Source of the DNA: Coriobacteriia bacterium
GTDB taxonomy: Bacteria; Actinomycetota; Coriobacteriia; WRKU01; WQUG01
Direction: 5' to 3'
DNA length: 7,913 bases
NCBI GenBank assembly: GCA_009779395.1
Contig: WREJ01000046.1
Coordinates: 1 to 7,913 of the forward strand
Made by a program: the position numbers and the translations under genes
Notes under the pieces: model-generated
Database searches by the model: none
What the model was told of the DNA's origin: nothing
The model's input: only the letters and a program-made list of their open reading frames with translations
Shown here: one piece after another, positions 1 through 6,341 of the stretch
How positions within the stretch are numbered: position 1 is the first letter of the stretch
How the letters are laid out: each line of letters starts with the position of its first letter

Positions 1-12
1 AAGCAAACGGAA

Positions 13-86
13 TGGCTGGGGTACTAGGATTCGAACCTAGACAACTGGCACCAAAAACCAGCGTCCTGCCATTAGACGATACCCCA
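13..86 (-). tRNA. tRNA-Gln (anticodon UUG)
   Basis: The reverse complement folds as a complete 74-nt tRNA with the CCA end encoded. The acceptor stem pairs TGGGGTA with TACCCCA, followed by discriminator G. The D arm is GTCT/GGAC. The anticodon stem CTGGT/GCCAG closes the loop TTTTGGT with anticodon TTG, the variable region has 4 nt, and the T arm is CTAGG-TTCGAAT-CCTAG. UUG decodes CAA glutamine codons, and the weak first pair (T1) followed by a G-rich acceptor stem is typical of bacterial glutamine tRNAs. It lies downstream of metY on the same strand but is separated from it by stem-loops, so it probably has its own promoter. A TACACT hexamer on the minus strand at 105-100 is a possible -10 box, but no convincing -35 box precedes it. 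Confidence 0.97.
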
Positions 87-100
87 GCGTCGAGGGAATA

Positions 101-117
101 GTGTAACACATTTACAC
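101..117. repeat. Inverted repeat upstream of tRNA-Gln
   Basis: GTGTAA (101-106) and TTACAC (112-117) form perfect 6-bp arms around a 5-bp spacer. The repeat lies 15 to 31 bases before the tRNA 5' end and overlaps the only -10-like hexamer, TACACT at 105-100 on the minus strand. That position would suit an operator or a short stem. Its half-sites share TGTAAC/TTACA bases with the palindrome in front of metY, but the spacing between half-sites differs, so common recognition is only a guess. Confidence 0.35.
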
Positions 118-150
118 AAGGATACGGCTGCTTTTAAATGCAAACAGCAT

Positions 151-182
151 CAGGGCGACCCTTTACGAACCGCCCTGTTTTT
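151..182 (+). terminator. Stem-loop with plus-strand T tract
   Basis: CAGGGCG (151-157) pairs perfectly with CGCCCTG (171-177) around a 13-base loop, and TTTTT (178-182) follows on the plus strand. The stem is GC-rich and has the form of an intrinsic terminator reading left to right. No plus-strand gene lies upstream within the window. On the minus strand the same stem is followed by ATGCTGTTTGC, a poor U tract, so it might only weakly back up the metY terminator. It may stop antisense transcription entering from the left. Confidence 0.5.
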
Positions 183-193
183 ATCCGCCACAG

Positions 194-216
194 AAAAAGG
201 GGTCAGAGTGACCCTT
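194..216 (-). terminator. Probable rho-independent terminator of metY
   Basis: Read on the minus strand, GGGTCA (214-209), loop CTC and TGACCC (205-200) form a 6-bp hairpin. One C and then TTTTT (198-194) follow. The hairpin begins 19 bases after the metY stop codon, which is a usual place for an intrinsic terminator. The stem is short and the base pair below it is a mismatch, so termination may be incomplete. Confidence 0.65.
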
Positions 217-232
217 CTTGCACACTTGTTCG

Positions 233-1516
233 CTAAGCAGCAGCTACCGCATCAAGTGCTTGTTGCAAATCTGCTATCAAATCGTCTGCATCTTCGAGGC
301 CTACGCTAATGCGTACCATTGTTGGAGACACTCCCGCATCCACCAATTGCTCGTCGCTCAGCTGGCGATGCGTGGTCGAGGCAGGGTGCAAGACACAGGT
401 ACGCGCATCAGCCACATGTGTTGCGATTTTCGCTACCCTCAGTGCGTCCATAAAGGTCACCGCGTCGTCACGACTACCAGCAAGGGCAAAAGAGATTACC
501 CCACTGCCACCAGCATGGTCAAAGTACTTCTGCGCAAGCGCGTTTTCGCCGTCTGCAGAAAGTCCCGGAAAGCGCACCCACTCGACCTGTGCGTTGCCCT
601 CTAGCCACTCAGCGATTTTTTGCGCGCTTTCTATGTGACGCTGCATACGCAGAGGCAAGGACTCGATGTTCATGCCCAGCAAAAAGGCATTTTGTGGTGC
701 TGCAGTTGAGCCCAAATCACGCAGCAACTGCGCGACCATCTTTGTGATGTAGGCACCTTTGCCAAACTGTTCTGCATACACCAGACCATGGTAGGAATCA
801 TCGGGTGTCGTCAGTCCCGGAAACTTGTCAGCCTGTGCCAGCCAATCAAAATTGCCACTGTCGATTACCACGCCACCCAACTGCGCCGCGTGCCCATCAA
901 GATATTTGGTCGTGGAATGGACAACGATGTCTGCTCCCCACTCAAAAGGACGACAGTTTGCCGGCGTGGGAAAAGTATTGTCCACAATCAGCGGCACACC
1001 ACTACCGTGGGCAAGCTCTGCAAATTTCTCGATATCAAGCACCTGCAGCGAAGGGTTCGATAGAGTCTCGCCAAAGACACATTTTGTAGTAGGACGAATG
1101 GCTTTTTTCAGCTCTTCAAGGGGGAGCGTGGGGTCCACAAAAGTGACTTCGATGCCCATTTTTGGCAGAGTTACCGCAAACAAGTTGTAGGTGCCTCCAT
1201 AAATGTGAGAGGCTGCCACCAGATGGTCGCCCGCCTGACAAATGTTAAACACCGAGAAAAAGGACGCTGCCTGCCCCGAAGAAGTCAGAACGGCAGCAAC
1301 ACCACCCTCAAGATCAGCAAGGCGTGCCGCAACCGCGTCATTGGTCGGATTACCCAGACGCGTGTAGAAATAGCCAGCCGCCTGCAGGTCAAAAAGTTCT
1401 GCCATTTGCTGGGACGAATCAAAGTACCAGGTCGTATTTTGATAGATGGGAATCTGGCGTGGTCCCTTGTTGCCGGGTTCGTAACCGGCATGCAAACAGC
1501 GTGTACTAAAATCCAT
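233..1516 (-). CDS. metY: O-acetylhomoserine sulfhydrylase (MetY-type PLP enzyme)
   Basis: This 427-residue protein belongs to the Cys/Met-metabolism PLP-dependent enzymes (fold type I, cystathionine gamma-synthase family). Its sequence style and length match O-acetylhomoserine aminocarboxypropyltransferases, which convert O-acetylhomoserine and sulfide to homocysteine and acetate in the cytoplasm, a direct route to methionine. The visible marks are YTRLGNPT at 51-58 with the Tyr/Arg that bind the PLP phosphate of the neighbouring subunit, SSGQAA at 79-84, VDNTFPTP at 178-185 with the PLP-ring Asp, and HSTTKYLDGH at 200-209 with the Schiff-base Lys204. The C-terminal VRISVGLEDADDLIADL is also typical. 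The ATG at 1516 gives the usual N-terminus; a purine-rich GAGAGAG precedes it, a weak ribosome site. It appears to have its own upstream control region and a terminator after it. Use of O-succinylhomoserine or of methanethiol cannot be excluded from sequence. Confidence 0.93.
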   Translation of the reverse strand: MDFSTRCLHAGYEPGNKGPRQIPIYQNTTWYFDSSQQMAELFDLQAAGYFYTRLGNPTNDAVAARLADLEGGVAAVLTSSGQAASFFSVFNICQAGDHLVAASHIYGGTYNLFAVTLPKMGIEVTFVDPTLPLEELKKAIRPTTKCVFGETLSNPSLQVLDIEKFAELAHGSGVPLIVDNTFPTPANCRPFEWGADIVVHSTTKYLDGHAAQLGGVVIDSGNFDWLAQADKFPGLTTPDDSYHGLVYAEQFGKGAYITKMVAQLLRDLGSTAAPQNAFLLGMNIESLPLRMQRHIESAQKIAEWLEGNAQVEWVRFPGLSADGENALAQKYFDHAGGSGVISFALAGSRDDAVTFMDALRVAKIATHVADARTCVLHPASTTHRQLSDEQLVDAGVSPTMVRISVGLEDADDLIADLQQALDAVAAA

Positions 1517-1560
1517 GGTGCTCTCTCTTCTCGTCGCTTTACTAAATCTTGGGTAATTTC

Positions 1561-1602
1561 TGGGCAGTGATTACGCAGTTGACTTGCGCAGTCTGTCGCC
1601 CA
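1561..1602 (-). other. Possible structured leader of metY mRNA
   Basis: If transcription starts just after the -10-like box at 1607-1602, the metY mRNA has a leader of about 80 bases. Within this stretch, minus-strand TGGGC (1602-1598) can pair with GCCCA (1565-1561). A small inner hairpin, GACT-GCGCA-AGTC, is enclosed. The pairing is modest. I do not recognise the conserved core of a SAM riboswitch or a T-box here, so a regulatory role is unproven. Confidence 0.2.
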
Positions 1603-1630
1603 GTGTAAGGCAAAATCCCGATAAACAAAA
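1602..1630 (-). promoter_or_regulatory. metY: Possible metY promoter
   Basis: On the minus strand a TACACT hexamer (1607-1602) resembles a sigma-70 -10 box. T-rich sequence lies upstream, and the best-spaced -35 candidates (TTTTGT with a 17-base spacer or TTTGTT with 16) match the consensus poorly. A weak -35 box with a palindrome directly upstream (1634-1652) would suit a promoter that depends on a regulator. Low confidence without start-site data. Confidence 0.3.
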
Positions 1631-1633
1631 GTA

Positions 1634-1652
1634 ATGTAACAAGATGTTACAT
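1634..1652. promoter_or_regulatory. Perfect palindrome upstream of metY, candidate operator
   Basis: ATGTAAC (1634-1640) and GTTACAT (1646-1652) are perfect 7-bp arms around the 5-bp spacer AAGAT. The site lies six bases after the sugar transferase stop codon and about 120 bases before the metY start, just upstream of the possible -35 region. A dimeric regulator site is the simplest reading. It does not match MetJ-type (AGACGTCT) boxes. The alternative is a weak AT-rich terminator of the sugar transferase gene: minus-strand sequence after the stem is TACTTTTG, an imperfect U tract. Confidence 0.45.
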
Positions 1653-1657
1653 AAAAA

Positions 1658-2353
1658 TTAGTGCTTCTCTGCTACCGTCTGGTCAGTGCTTCCTTCGCTG
1701 CTTCCCTGAAAAGGTGTCATGGTCGCCGTTTGGTCGCTGATTCCTTTACGTGACAGAACCGCTGCTACTGTTTGCAACACAATACGGCAATCCAGCCACA
1801 GTGAACGCTGGTCAACATAAAGCACGTCCAGTTCAAAGCGTTGCTCCCAACTAAGGGCGTTTCTGCCGCTGACCTGGGCAAGGCCGGTTAGTCCGGGGCG
1901 TACTTCCATGCGGCGCGCCTGCTGCGGCGAGTAGTACTTTAGGTAATCTGTCAGCAGGGGACGCGGTCCTACCAGCGACATGTCACCGCGCAGAATGTTA
2001 AACAGTTCTGGTAGCTCGTCTAGTGAACTTGCGCGTAGTGCTGCTCCTACGCGGGTTAGGCGCGCCCCGTCACTGGCAACAGCAGTGACCGCGCTAGCAT
2101 CGGCATCTGTCACTGGTAGCATCGTGCGAAATTTGTACAGGCGAAAGGGGCGGCCGCCTTTGCCAGGTCTTTCCTGGACAAACAGCAGCGGTCGTCCCAT
2201 GGTGACAAGCAGCAGCAGTGCTACTAGCAGCAGCACCGGACTTGCCAGCAGCAGTACCGTCAGACTGACAATCAGGTCAAGCAGACGCTTCAGATAGTCA
2301 TAGGGTCGCAGGCGGGACTTTGATTGTGATTGCAATTGTGTCGTCATCGTCAC
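1658..2353 (-). CDS. Undecaprenyl-phosphate sugar-1-phosphate transferase (PglC/WbaP-like)
   Basis: This protein of up to 231 residues is a bacterial sugar transferase (monotopic phosphoglycosyl transferase family). Such enzymes move a sugar-1-phosphate from a UDP-sugar to undecaprenyl phosphate on the inner membrane face, the first step of capsule, exopolysaccharide or glycoprotein glycan synthesis. Residues about 24-52 form one hydrophobic segment, matching the re-entrant membrane helix of PglC. The family's catalytic Asp-Glu pair is in SSLDELPELFN (D112-E113). LVGPRP at 127-132 and RPGLTGLAQVSGR at 152-164 are also characteristic. It is the short form without the extra membrane helices of WbaP. 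A Ser/Thr/Gln-rich tail of about 25 residues is not part of the core. The start may be GTG at 2353 or ATG at 2347; AGAG just before the ATG acts better as a ribosome site, and an in-frame TGA lies six codons above. No other glycan gene is visible, so the sugar and product are unknown. Confidence 0.9.
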   Translation of the reverse strand: MTMTTQLQSQSKSRLRPYDYLKRLLDLIVSLTVLLLASPVLLLVALLLLVTMGRPLLFVQERPGKGGRPFRLYKFRTMLPVTDADASAVTAVASDGARLTRVGAALRASSLDELPELFNILRGDMSLVGPRPLLTDYLKYYSPQQARRMEVRPGLTGLAQVSGRNALSWEQRFELDVLYVDQRSLWLDCRIVLQTVAAVLSRKGISDQTATMTPFQGSSEGSTDQTVAEKH

Positions 2354-2393
2354 TCTAGAGTACCAGACTCAGCGGTGCTACTACCACTCTTCC

Positions 2394-2417
2394 GCCTGGA
2401 CGCTTGCCTGGACGCTT
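2394..2417. repeat. Tandem 12-bp repeat after dnaE
   Basis: GCCTGGACGCTT occurs twice in direct succession (2394-2405 and 2406-2417). A related block, CTAGGACGCT at 2431-2440, contains the dnaE stop codon and reads like a third, diverged copy. The repeat sits in the 77-base gap between dnaE and the sugar transferase gene. It looks like local duplication by slippage; I see no regulatory motif in it. Confidence 0.7.
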
Positions 2418-2430
2418 GTCTGCACAGCAA

Positions 2431-5400
2431 CTAGGACGCTCTGACAAGCACGATTGCCTCGTCGCCAAACAGAGTGGCAAGACGCTGTATCAGCTGATCG
2501 CTGTCGGGATTTATTTGCTCGGGCAAGACGGCAACAGTTGTGGTCGCAGACACTGGCTCGAACAGGTGCAACTCGACAATGCTCTGACCAGGAAATTGCG
2601 TCAGAGTACGCCGGAAATCTTCGACTGACAGACGGTCACCCATTTGCTCGGGGGTTAGTTTCACTACCAGTTTTGGTTTCTTGCTCTGCCCACTTGCCCC
2701 TGGCAATTCCTTGATTTCTTGCACCATCAAGGTTGCGCCGTTATCGTCAACCTTGTAGTGTCCGTAAATCAGCACAATCCGGTCGTTTTCTAGCATGTCC
2801 TCGTATTGCTTGACCCGCTTGCCATAGACAATAAAGGTCAGACTCCCCCCCAAATCTTCCAGCTGCCCGCGCGCGTACATATTGCCCGATCGTGAGGGCC
2901 TGATTTCGACGCCAGTCATCATCCCCGCAAACCAGCCGGTAAACCCGGGCGGAATGTCACCCGCAGATGTACTGATGTCGGCATATTCGTGCATGGCATC
3001 GGCGTAATCAGACAGCGGATGGTCAGACAAATACATGCCCAAATAGTCGCGCTCGAATGCCAGCTTTAGATTTTTGTCCCACTCTTCTGTCGCATCTTGC
3101 GGAGGCTCTATCGCATCGTCATCGACACCCAGCTCGTCCTGTTCATAGTAATCAAACATCGAAATCTGACCCGCCTGACGATGCTGATTGCGCTTTTGCA
3201 CCTGGCGGAGCAACCCGTCTTCCATAATCCGGAACAGCTGCTTGCGCGGATACCCCGAGGCATCAAAAGCACCACCCTTGATAAGTGCTTCCAACACCCG
3301 TTTGTTGGCAGCCTTGGGGTCAATGCGGTCAACAAAGTCGTACATGTTCTCGAAAGGACCGTCCTTTTCGCGGCAATCCAAGATCAGCTGGGCACCCACT
3401 TCTCCTACTCCCTTGATGCCCGCAAGCCCAAAGCGAATGCCTTCACCGGGAATGTTAAAAAAGAATCGCTCTGACTTGTTAATGTCGGGGGACAAAACAG
3501 CCAGACCCTCGTCTTTGCATTCTTGAATGTAGCGCGTCAGTTCGTCAGTCTTGCCCATCTTGCTGGTCAAAACAGCTGCCATGGTCTCGCCAGGATAGTG
3601 CGCCTTTAGGTAAGCGGTGCGCATGGTGGTCAAACCATAGGCCGCCGAGTGACTTTTGTTAAAGGCGTACTCGGCAAAGGGCAGAATGTCAGACCACAGC
3701 TGCTGTGCCATGCGGGCATCATAACCACGCTTGACAGCACCACTAATCCACTTGTCCTTCATGGGTTCTAGCACGTCCATCAGCTTTTTGCCCATTGCTT
3801 TGCGCAAGGTGTCGGCTTCGGCTGCACTAAAGCCGCTCATCTCCATCGAGATTTGCATGACCTGTTCTTGGTACACAATCGCACCATAGGTGTCCTCAAG
3901 AATCGGCTTTAGGCGCTCATCATAGTAGGTAACCCTGCGTTTGCCGTGCTTTCTGTGGATAAAGTCGTCAACCATACCCGACTGCAAAGGACCGGGTCGG
4001 TACAAAGCAAGTACGGCGACAATGTCGGCAAACTGGGTCGGTCTCATCCGGCGCAGCAGCGCACGCATTCCCGAGCTTTCTACCTGAAAAACACCGGCAG
4101 TTTGTGCGCGAGTCAGCAGCGCAAAGGTCTTGGGGTCATCAAGCGGAATCTGATTTCTGTCGATAAGGCGCCCGTAGTTCTTTTCGACTGCCGCAATAGC
4201 GTCCTCGATAACAGACAGGTTACGCAGACCCAAAAAGTCCATTTTCAGCAGACCCATATCTGCGAGAGTTTCTCCATCATACTGAGTTATGACCAGCGAA
4301 TCGTCTTTTGCTTTTGTGTCTAGTTTGACGGGCGCGTATTCGGTAATAGCCTCACGGCTGATGATAACCGCACAGGGATGGACACTCTCTCCGCGAATAT
4401 AGCCCTCAATCGACAGAGCAGCATCAATGACCGTACGCGCTTCGTCGTCTGTTTGATAGATTTCCCGAAACTTGGGGTTTTCTTTCATTGATTCGTTGAT
4501 GGACTTTAGAAAGGGAATCTGCTCGTTGATTTTTGTGCCCAGACTAAAGGGTTTGTCCATGATGCGGGCGATGTCACGCACTGCCTGTTTTGCCATCAAT
4601 TTCGAATACGTGATGACCTGAGTGACGTGGTCGTGACCATATTTTTCACGCACATAATTGATGACTTCGTCACGGCGGCGTGGCTCGAAATCCATGTCGA
4701 TGTCGGGCATTTCGCTGCGTTCTGGGTTCAAAAATCGCTCGAACAGCAGGTCGTGCTCAAGCGGGTCAAGGTCGGTAATGTCCAGCGAATAGGCGATAAT
4801 CGACCCCGCAGCACTACCCCGCCCCGGACCTACGGCAATGCCACTTTTTAGTGCCCAGCGCGTAAAGTCAGACACAATCAAAAAGTAAGCGCAAAAGCCC
4901 TTCTCGGCGACAATTTCTAGTTCAAAGTCAAGACGTTTTAGCGACTCTTCAGAAAGGTCAGTCGTATTGTAGCGGCGTTTCAGACCCTCGATGCACAGTT
5001 CACGCAGGTGTTCACGTTCAGACTTTCCCGCAGGTATTTCGATTGCTGGCAAAATTATCTGGTCAAAGTCCAACTCGACCGTACACTCGTTGGCAATGCT
5101 CAGAGTGTTGTCATAGGCACCGGGATACTCCCCTACCATTTCTTTCATTTCGGCAAGGGTTTTCAGGTGACATTCCGCATAAGCTGTCATGCGATTTGTG
5201 TCATCTAAGGTCCTGCCGCCAGACCCAATGCACAGCAGATAATCTTGCATGGTGTGGTCATCTGCGTTGACGTAGTGAACGTCGTTGGTGGCAACCAAAC
5301 CCAGTCCCATTTCTTGTGCCAGCGAAGCAATACCCTCACACAGCTGCTTTTGGGTAACACCACTCTTTGACCGTGATTCGTGATTTTGAATCTCGAGGTA

Positions 5401-5907
5401 AAAGCAGCCCGGGTCAAAGGTCTTGCTGTAGTACTCTGCCCACTCGCGCGCGCGGGCAAGGTCACCCTGTTCGATAAAGGTCGAGACCGCACCATACATG
5501 CAGGCAGAGGTCGCGATTAAACCAGAGGAGTATTGTTCCAGTAGCTGTTTGTCAACGCGAGGACGATAGTAAAAGCCCTCGGTGGCAGCATGGCTACAGA
5601 TTTTCATCAGGTTTTGGTAGCCCAGATTATTTTTGGCAAGCAAGACCAGGTGATACAGGGTGCGTTCGTTCTGGTCGCGCTCTAAACGAGAACCTGGAGT
5701 AAAGTACACCTCGCAGCCAATAAGCGGCTTGACACCCGCACGCGTTGCCTGCTGGTAAAAGTCAATAGCACCAAACATGTAACCGTGGTCGGTGATAGCC
5801 AGCGCAGGCATTTCTAGTTCTTTGGCGCGCGCAATCAGAGGACCAACTTTCGCCGCACCGTCAAGCAGCGAATATTCGGTGTGTGTATGCAGATGAACAA
5901 AACTCAT
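2431..5907 (-). CDS. dnaE: DNA polymerase III alpha subunit
   Basis: This 1158-residue C-family replicative polymerase has the usual DnaE length and all domains. The PHP domain covers about 1-270, starting with VHLHTHTEYSLLDGA. The palm carries PGRGSAAGS (361-369) and the catalytic aspartates D402 and D404 in PDIDMDF, with the third, D557, in KMDFLGL. Fingers follow at roughly 575-850, including VYQEQVM and AYGLTTMRTAYLKAHYP. A helix-hairpin-helix lies near 828-842 (LAGIKGVGEVGAQLI). QISMF at 914-918 matches the position and form of the internal beta-clamp-binding motif of E. coli DnaE (QADMF). An OB fold spans about 990-1066 and a C-terminal domain follows. All nine PHP metal ligands appear present (H7, H9, D16, H41, E66, H86, C136, D209, H211), as in DnaE1 proteins with intrinsic 3'-5' exonuclease. 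The ATG at 5907 gives the standard family N-terminus; AAGGA about 12 bases upstream is a rather distant ribosome site. It probably shares a transcript with yerC and rel. Confidence 0.98.
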   Translation of the reverse strand: MSFVHLHTHTEYSLLDGAAKVGPLIARAKELEMPALAITDHGYMFGAIDFYQQATRAGVKPLIGCEVYFTPGSRLERDQNERTLYHLVLLAKNNLGYQNLMKICSHAATEGFYYRPRVDKQLLEQYSSGLIATSACMYGAVSTFIEQGDLARAREWAEYYSKTFDPGCFYLEIQNHESRSKSGVTQKQLCEGIASLAQEMGLGLVATNDVHYVNADDHTMQDYLLCIGSGGRTLDDTNRMTAYAECHLKTLAEMKEMVGEYPGAYDNTLSIANECTVELDFDQIILPAIEIPAGKSEREHLRELCIEGLKRRYNTTDLSEESLKRLDFELEIVAEKGFCAYFLIVSDFTRWALKSGIAVGPGRGSAAGSIIAYSLDITDLDPLEHDLLFERFLNPERSEMPDIDMDFEPRRRDEVINYVREKYGHDHVTQVITYSKLMAKQAVRDIARIMDKPFSLGTKINEQIPFLKSINESMKENPKFREIYQTDDEARTVIDAALSIEGYIRGESVHPCAVIISREAITEYAPVKLDTKAKDDSLVITQYDGETLADMGLLKMDFLGLRNLSVIEDAIAAVEKNYGRLIDRNQIPLDDPKTFALLTRAQTAGVFQVESSGMRALLRRMRPTQFADIVAVLALYRPGPLQSGMVDDFIHRKHGKRRVTYYDERLKPILEDTYGAIVYQEQVMQISMEMSGFSAAEADTLRKAMGKKLMDVLEPMKDKWISGAVKRGYDARMAQQLWSDILPFAEYAFNKSHSAAYGLTTMRTAYLKAHYPGETMAAVLTSKMGKTDELTRYIQECKDEGLAVLSPDINKSERFFFNIPGEGIRFGLAGIKGVGEVGAQLILDCREKDGPFENMYDFVDRIDPKAANKRVLEALIKGGAFDASGYPRKQLFRIMEDGLLRQVQKRNQHRQAGQISMFDYYEQDELGVDDDAIEPPQDATEEWDKNLKLAFERDYLGMYLSDHPLSDYADAMHEYADISTSAGDIPPGFTGWFAGMMTGVEIRPSRSGNMYARGQLEDLGGSLTFIVYGKRVKQYEDMLENDRIVLIYGHYKVDDNGATLMVQEIKELPGASGQSKKPKLVVKLTPEQMGDRLSVEDFRRTLTQFPGQSIVELHLFEPVSATTTVAVLPEQINPDSDQLIQRLATLFGDEAIVLVRAS
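3954..3962 (-). other. Consensus DnaA-box match inside dnaE
   Basis: The minus strand reads TTATCCACA, the exact consensus DnaA box. It is a single copy within the coding sequence, where it encodes part of FIHRKH. One 9-mer match in a window of this size can easily arise by chance, and no cluster, AT-rich unwinding region or origin gene accompanies it. It is recorded only as a sequence match. Confidence 0.25.
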
Positions 5908-5963
5908 AGTGTCAGGCGGTCCTTACTTTCTGTTTCTGTTTCGCAGTGGCGGTCGGACGATAG

Positions 5964-6296
5964 CTATACATTACCGCTGTCTTTTAGTCGGGCGAGCACC
6001 GTTACATAGCCAGCGTCACCGTACTGCAGGCACTTTGACACGCGCGCAATGGTTGTCGCCGAGGCACCCGTTTCTTCCTCGATAGCAGCGTAGGGCATAC
6101 CACTGTCAAGCAGGCGCGCAACCTGCAAACGCTGTGCTAGCTCGGTCAGTTCGCGCGGCGTTGCCACATCAAGCATAAAGTTAAACAGCTCGTCGCTGCT
6201 TTGTGTTGTGCGCACAGCTTGCAGCAGTTCCTCGACAGCTGCTGTACGCAGGGGATGTTGGTTCGCGCCTTTCTCTGCCACAGAACTTCCTGTCAT
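5964..6296 (-). CDS. TrpR-like DNA-binding protein, YerC/YecD family
   Basis: This 110-residue protein resembles the TrpR superfamily members called YerC/YecD, small all-helical regulators of about 100 residues. The core ELFNFMLDVATPRELTELAQRLQVARLLDSG (about 36-66) matches the family's helical part. Residues about 67-93, with YAAIEEETGASATTIARVSKCLQYG, form the helix-turn-helix whose second helix (ASATTIARV) should contact DNA. No signal peptide or membrane segment is present. The N-terminal 15 or so residues are polar and probably disordered. The ATG at 6296 has a good ribosome site, GGAGA five to nine bases upstream. The gene starts 45 bases after rel and ends 56 bases before dnaE, so the three are likely co-transcribed. 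TrpR proper binds tryptophan, but ligand and targets of YerC/YecD proteins are not established, and nothing near this gene suggests tryptophan control. Confidence 0.88.
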   Translation of the reverse strand: MTGSSVAEKGANQHPLRTAAVEELLQAVRTTQSSDELFNFMLDVATPRELTELAQRLQVARLLDSGMPYAAIEEETGASATTIARVSKCLQYGDAGYVTVLARLKDSGNV

Positions 6297-6341
6297 TGTC
6301 TCTCCGTCATTTCTCGTCTCGTGCTTTTTCTGACGTTTCAG

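Noticed and set aside
218..638. Plus-strand open frames opposite the end of metY
   Set aside because: They lie antisense to a clearly conserved enzyme, show no domain, and are rich in Cys, Arg and Ser as expected of shadow frames.
2205..2260. Runs of CAG triplets on the plus strand as a phase-variable repeat
   Set aside because: They are interrupted and encode the Leu/Val-rich membrane helix of the sugar transferase; triplet changes would not shift the frame.
3946..4323. Plus-strand open frame of 125 codons opposite dnaE
   Set aside because: It is antisense to the conserved fingers and palm region of DnaE, has no recognisable fold and no good ribosome site was apparent.
6315..6341. Hairpin CTGA-AACG-TCAG after rel as a terminator
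   Set aside because: The stem has only four pairs and is followed by A residues, not T residues, on the transcribed strand.
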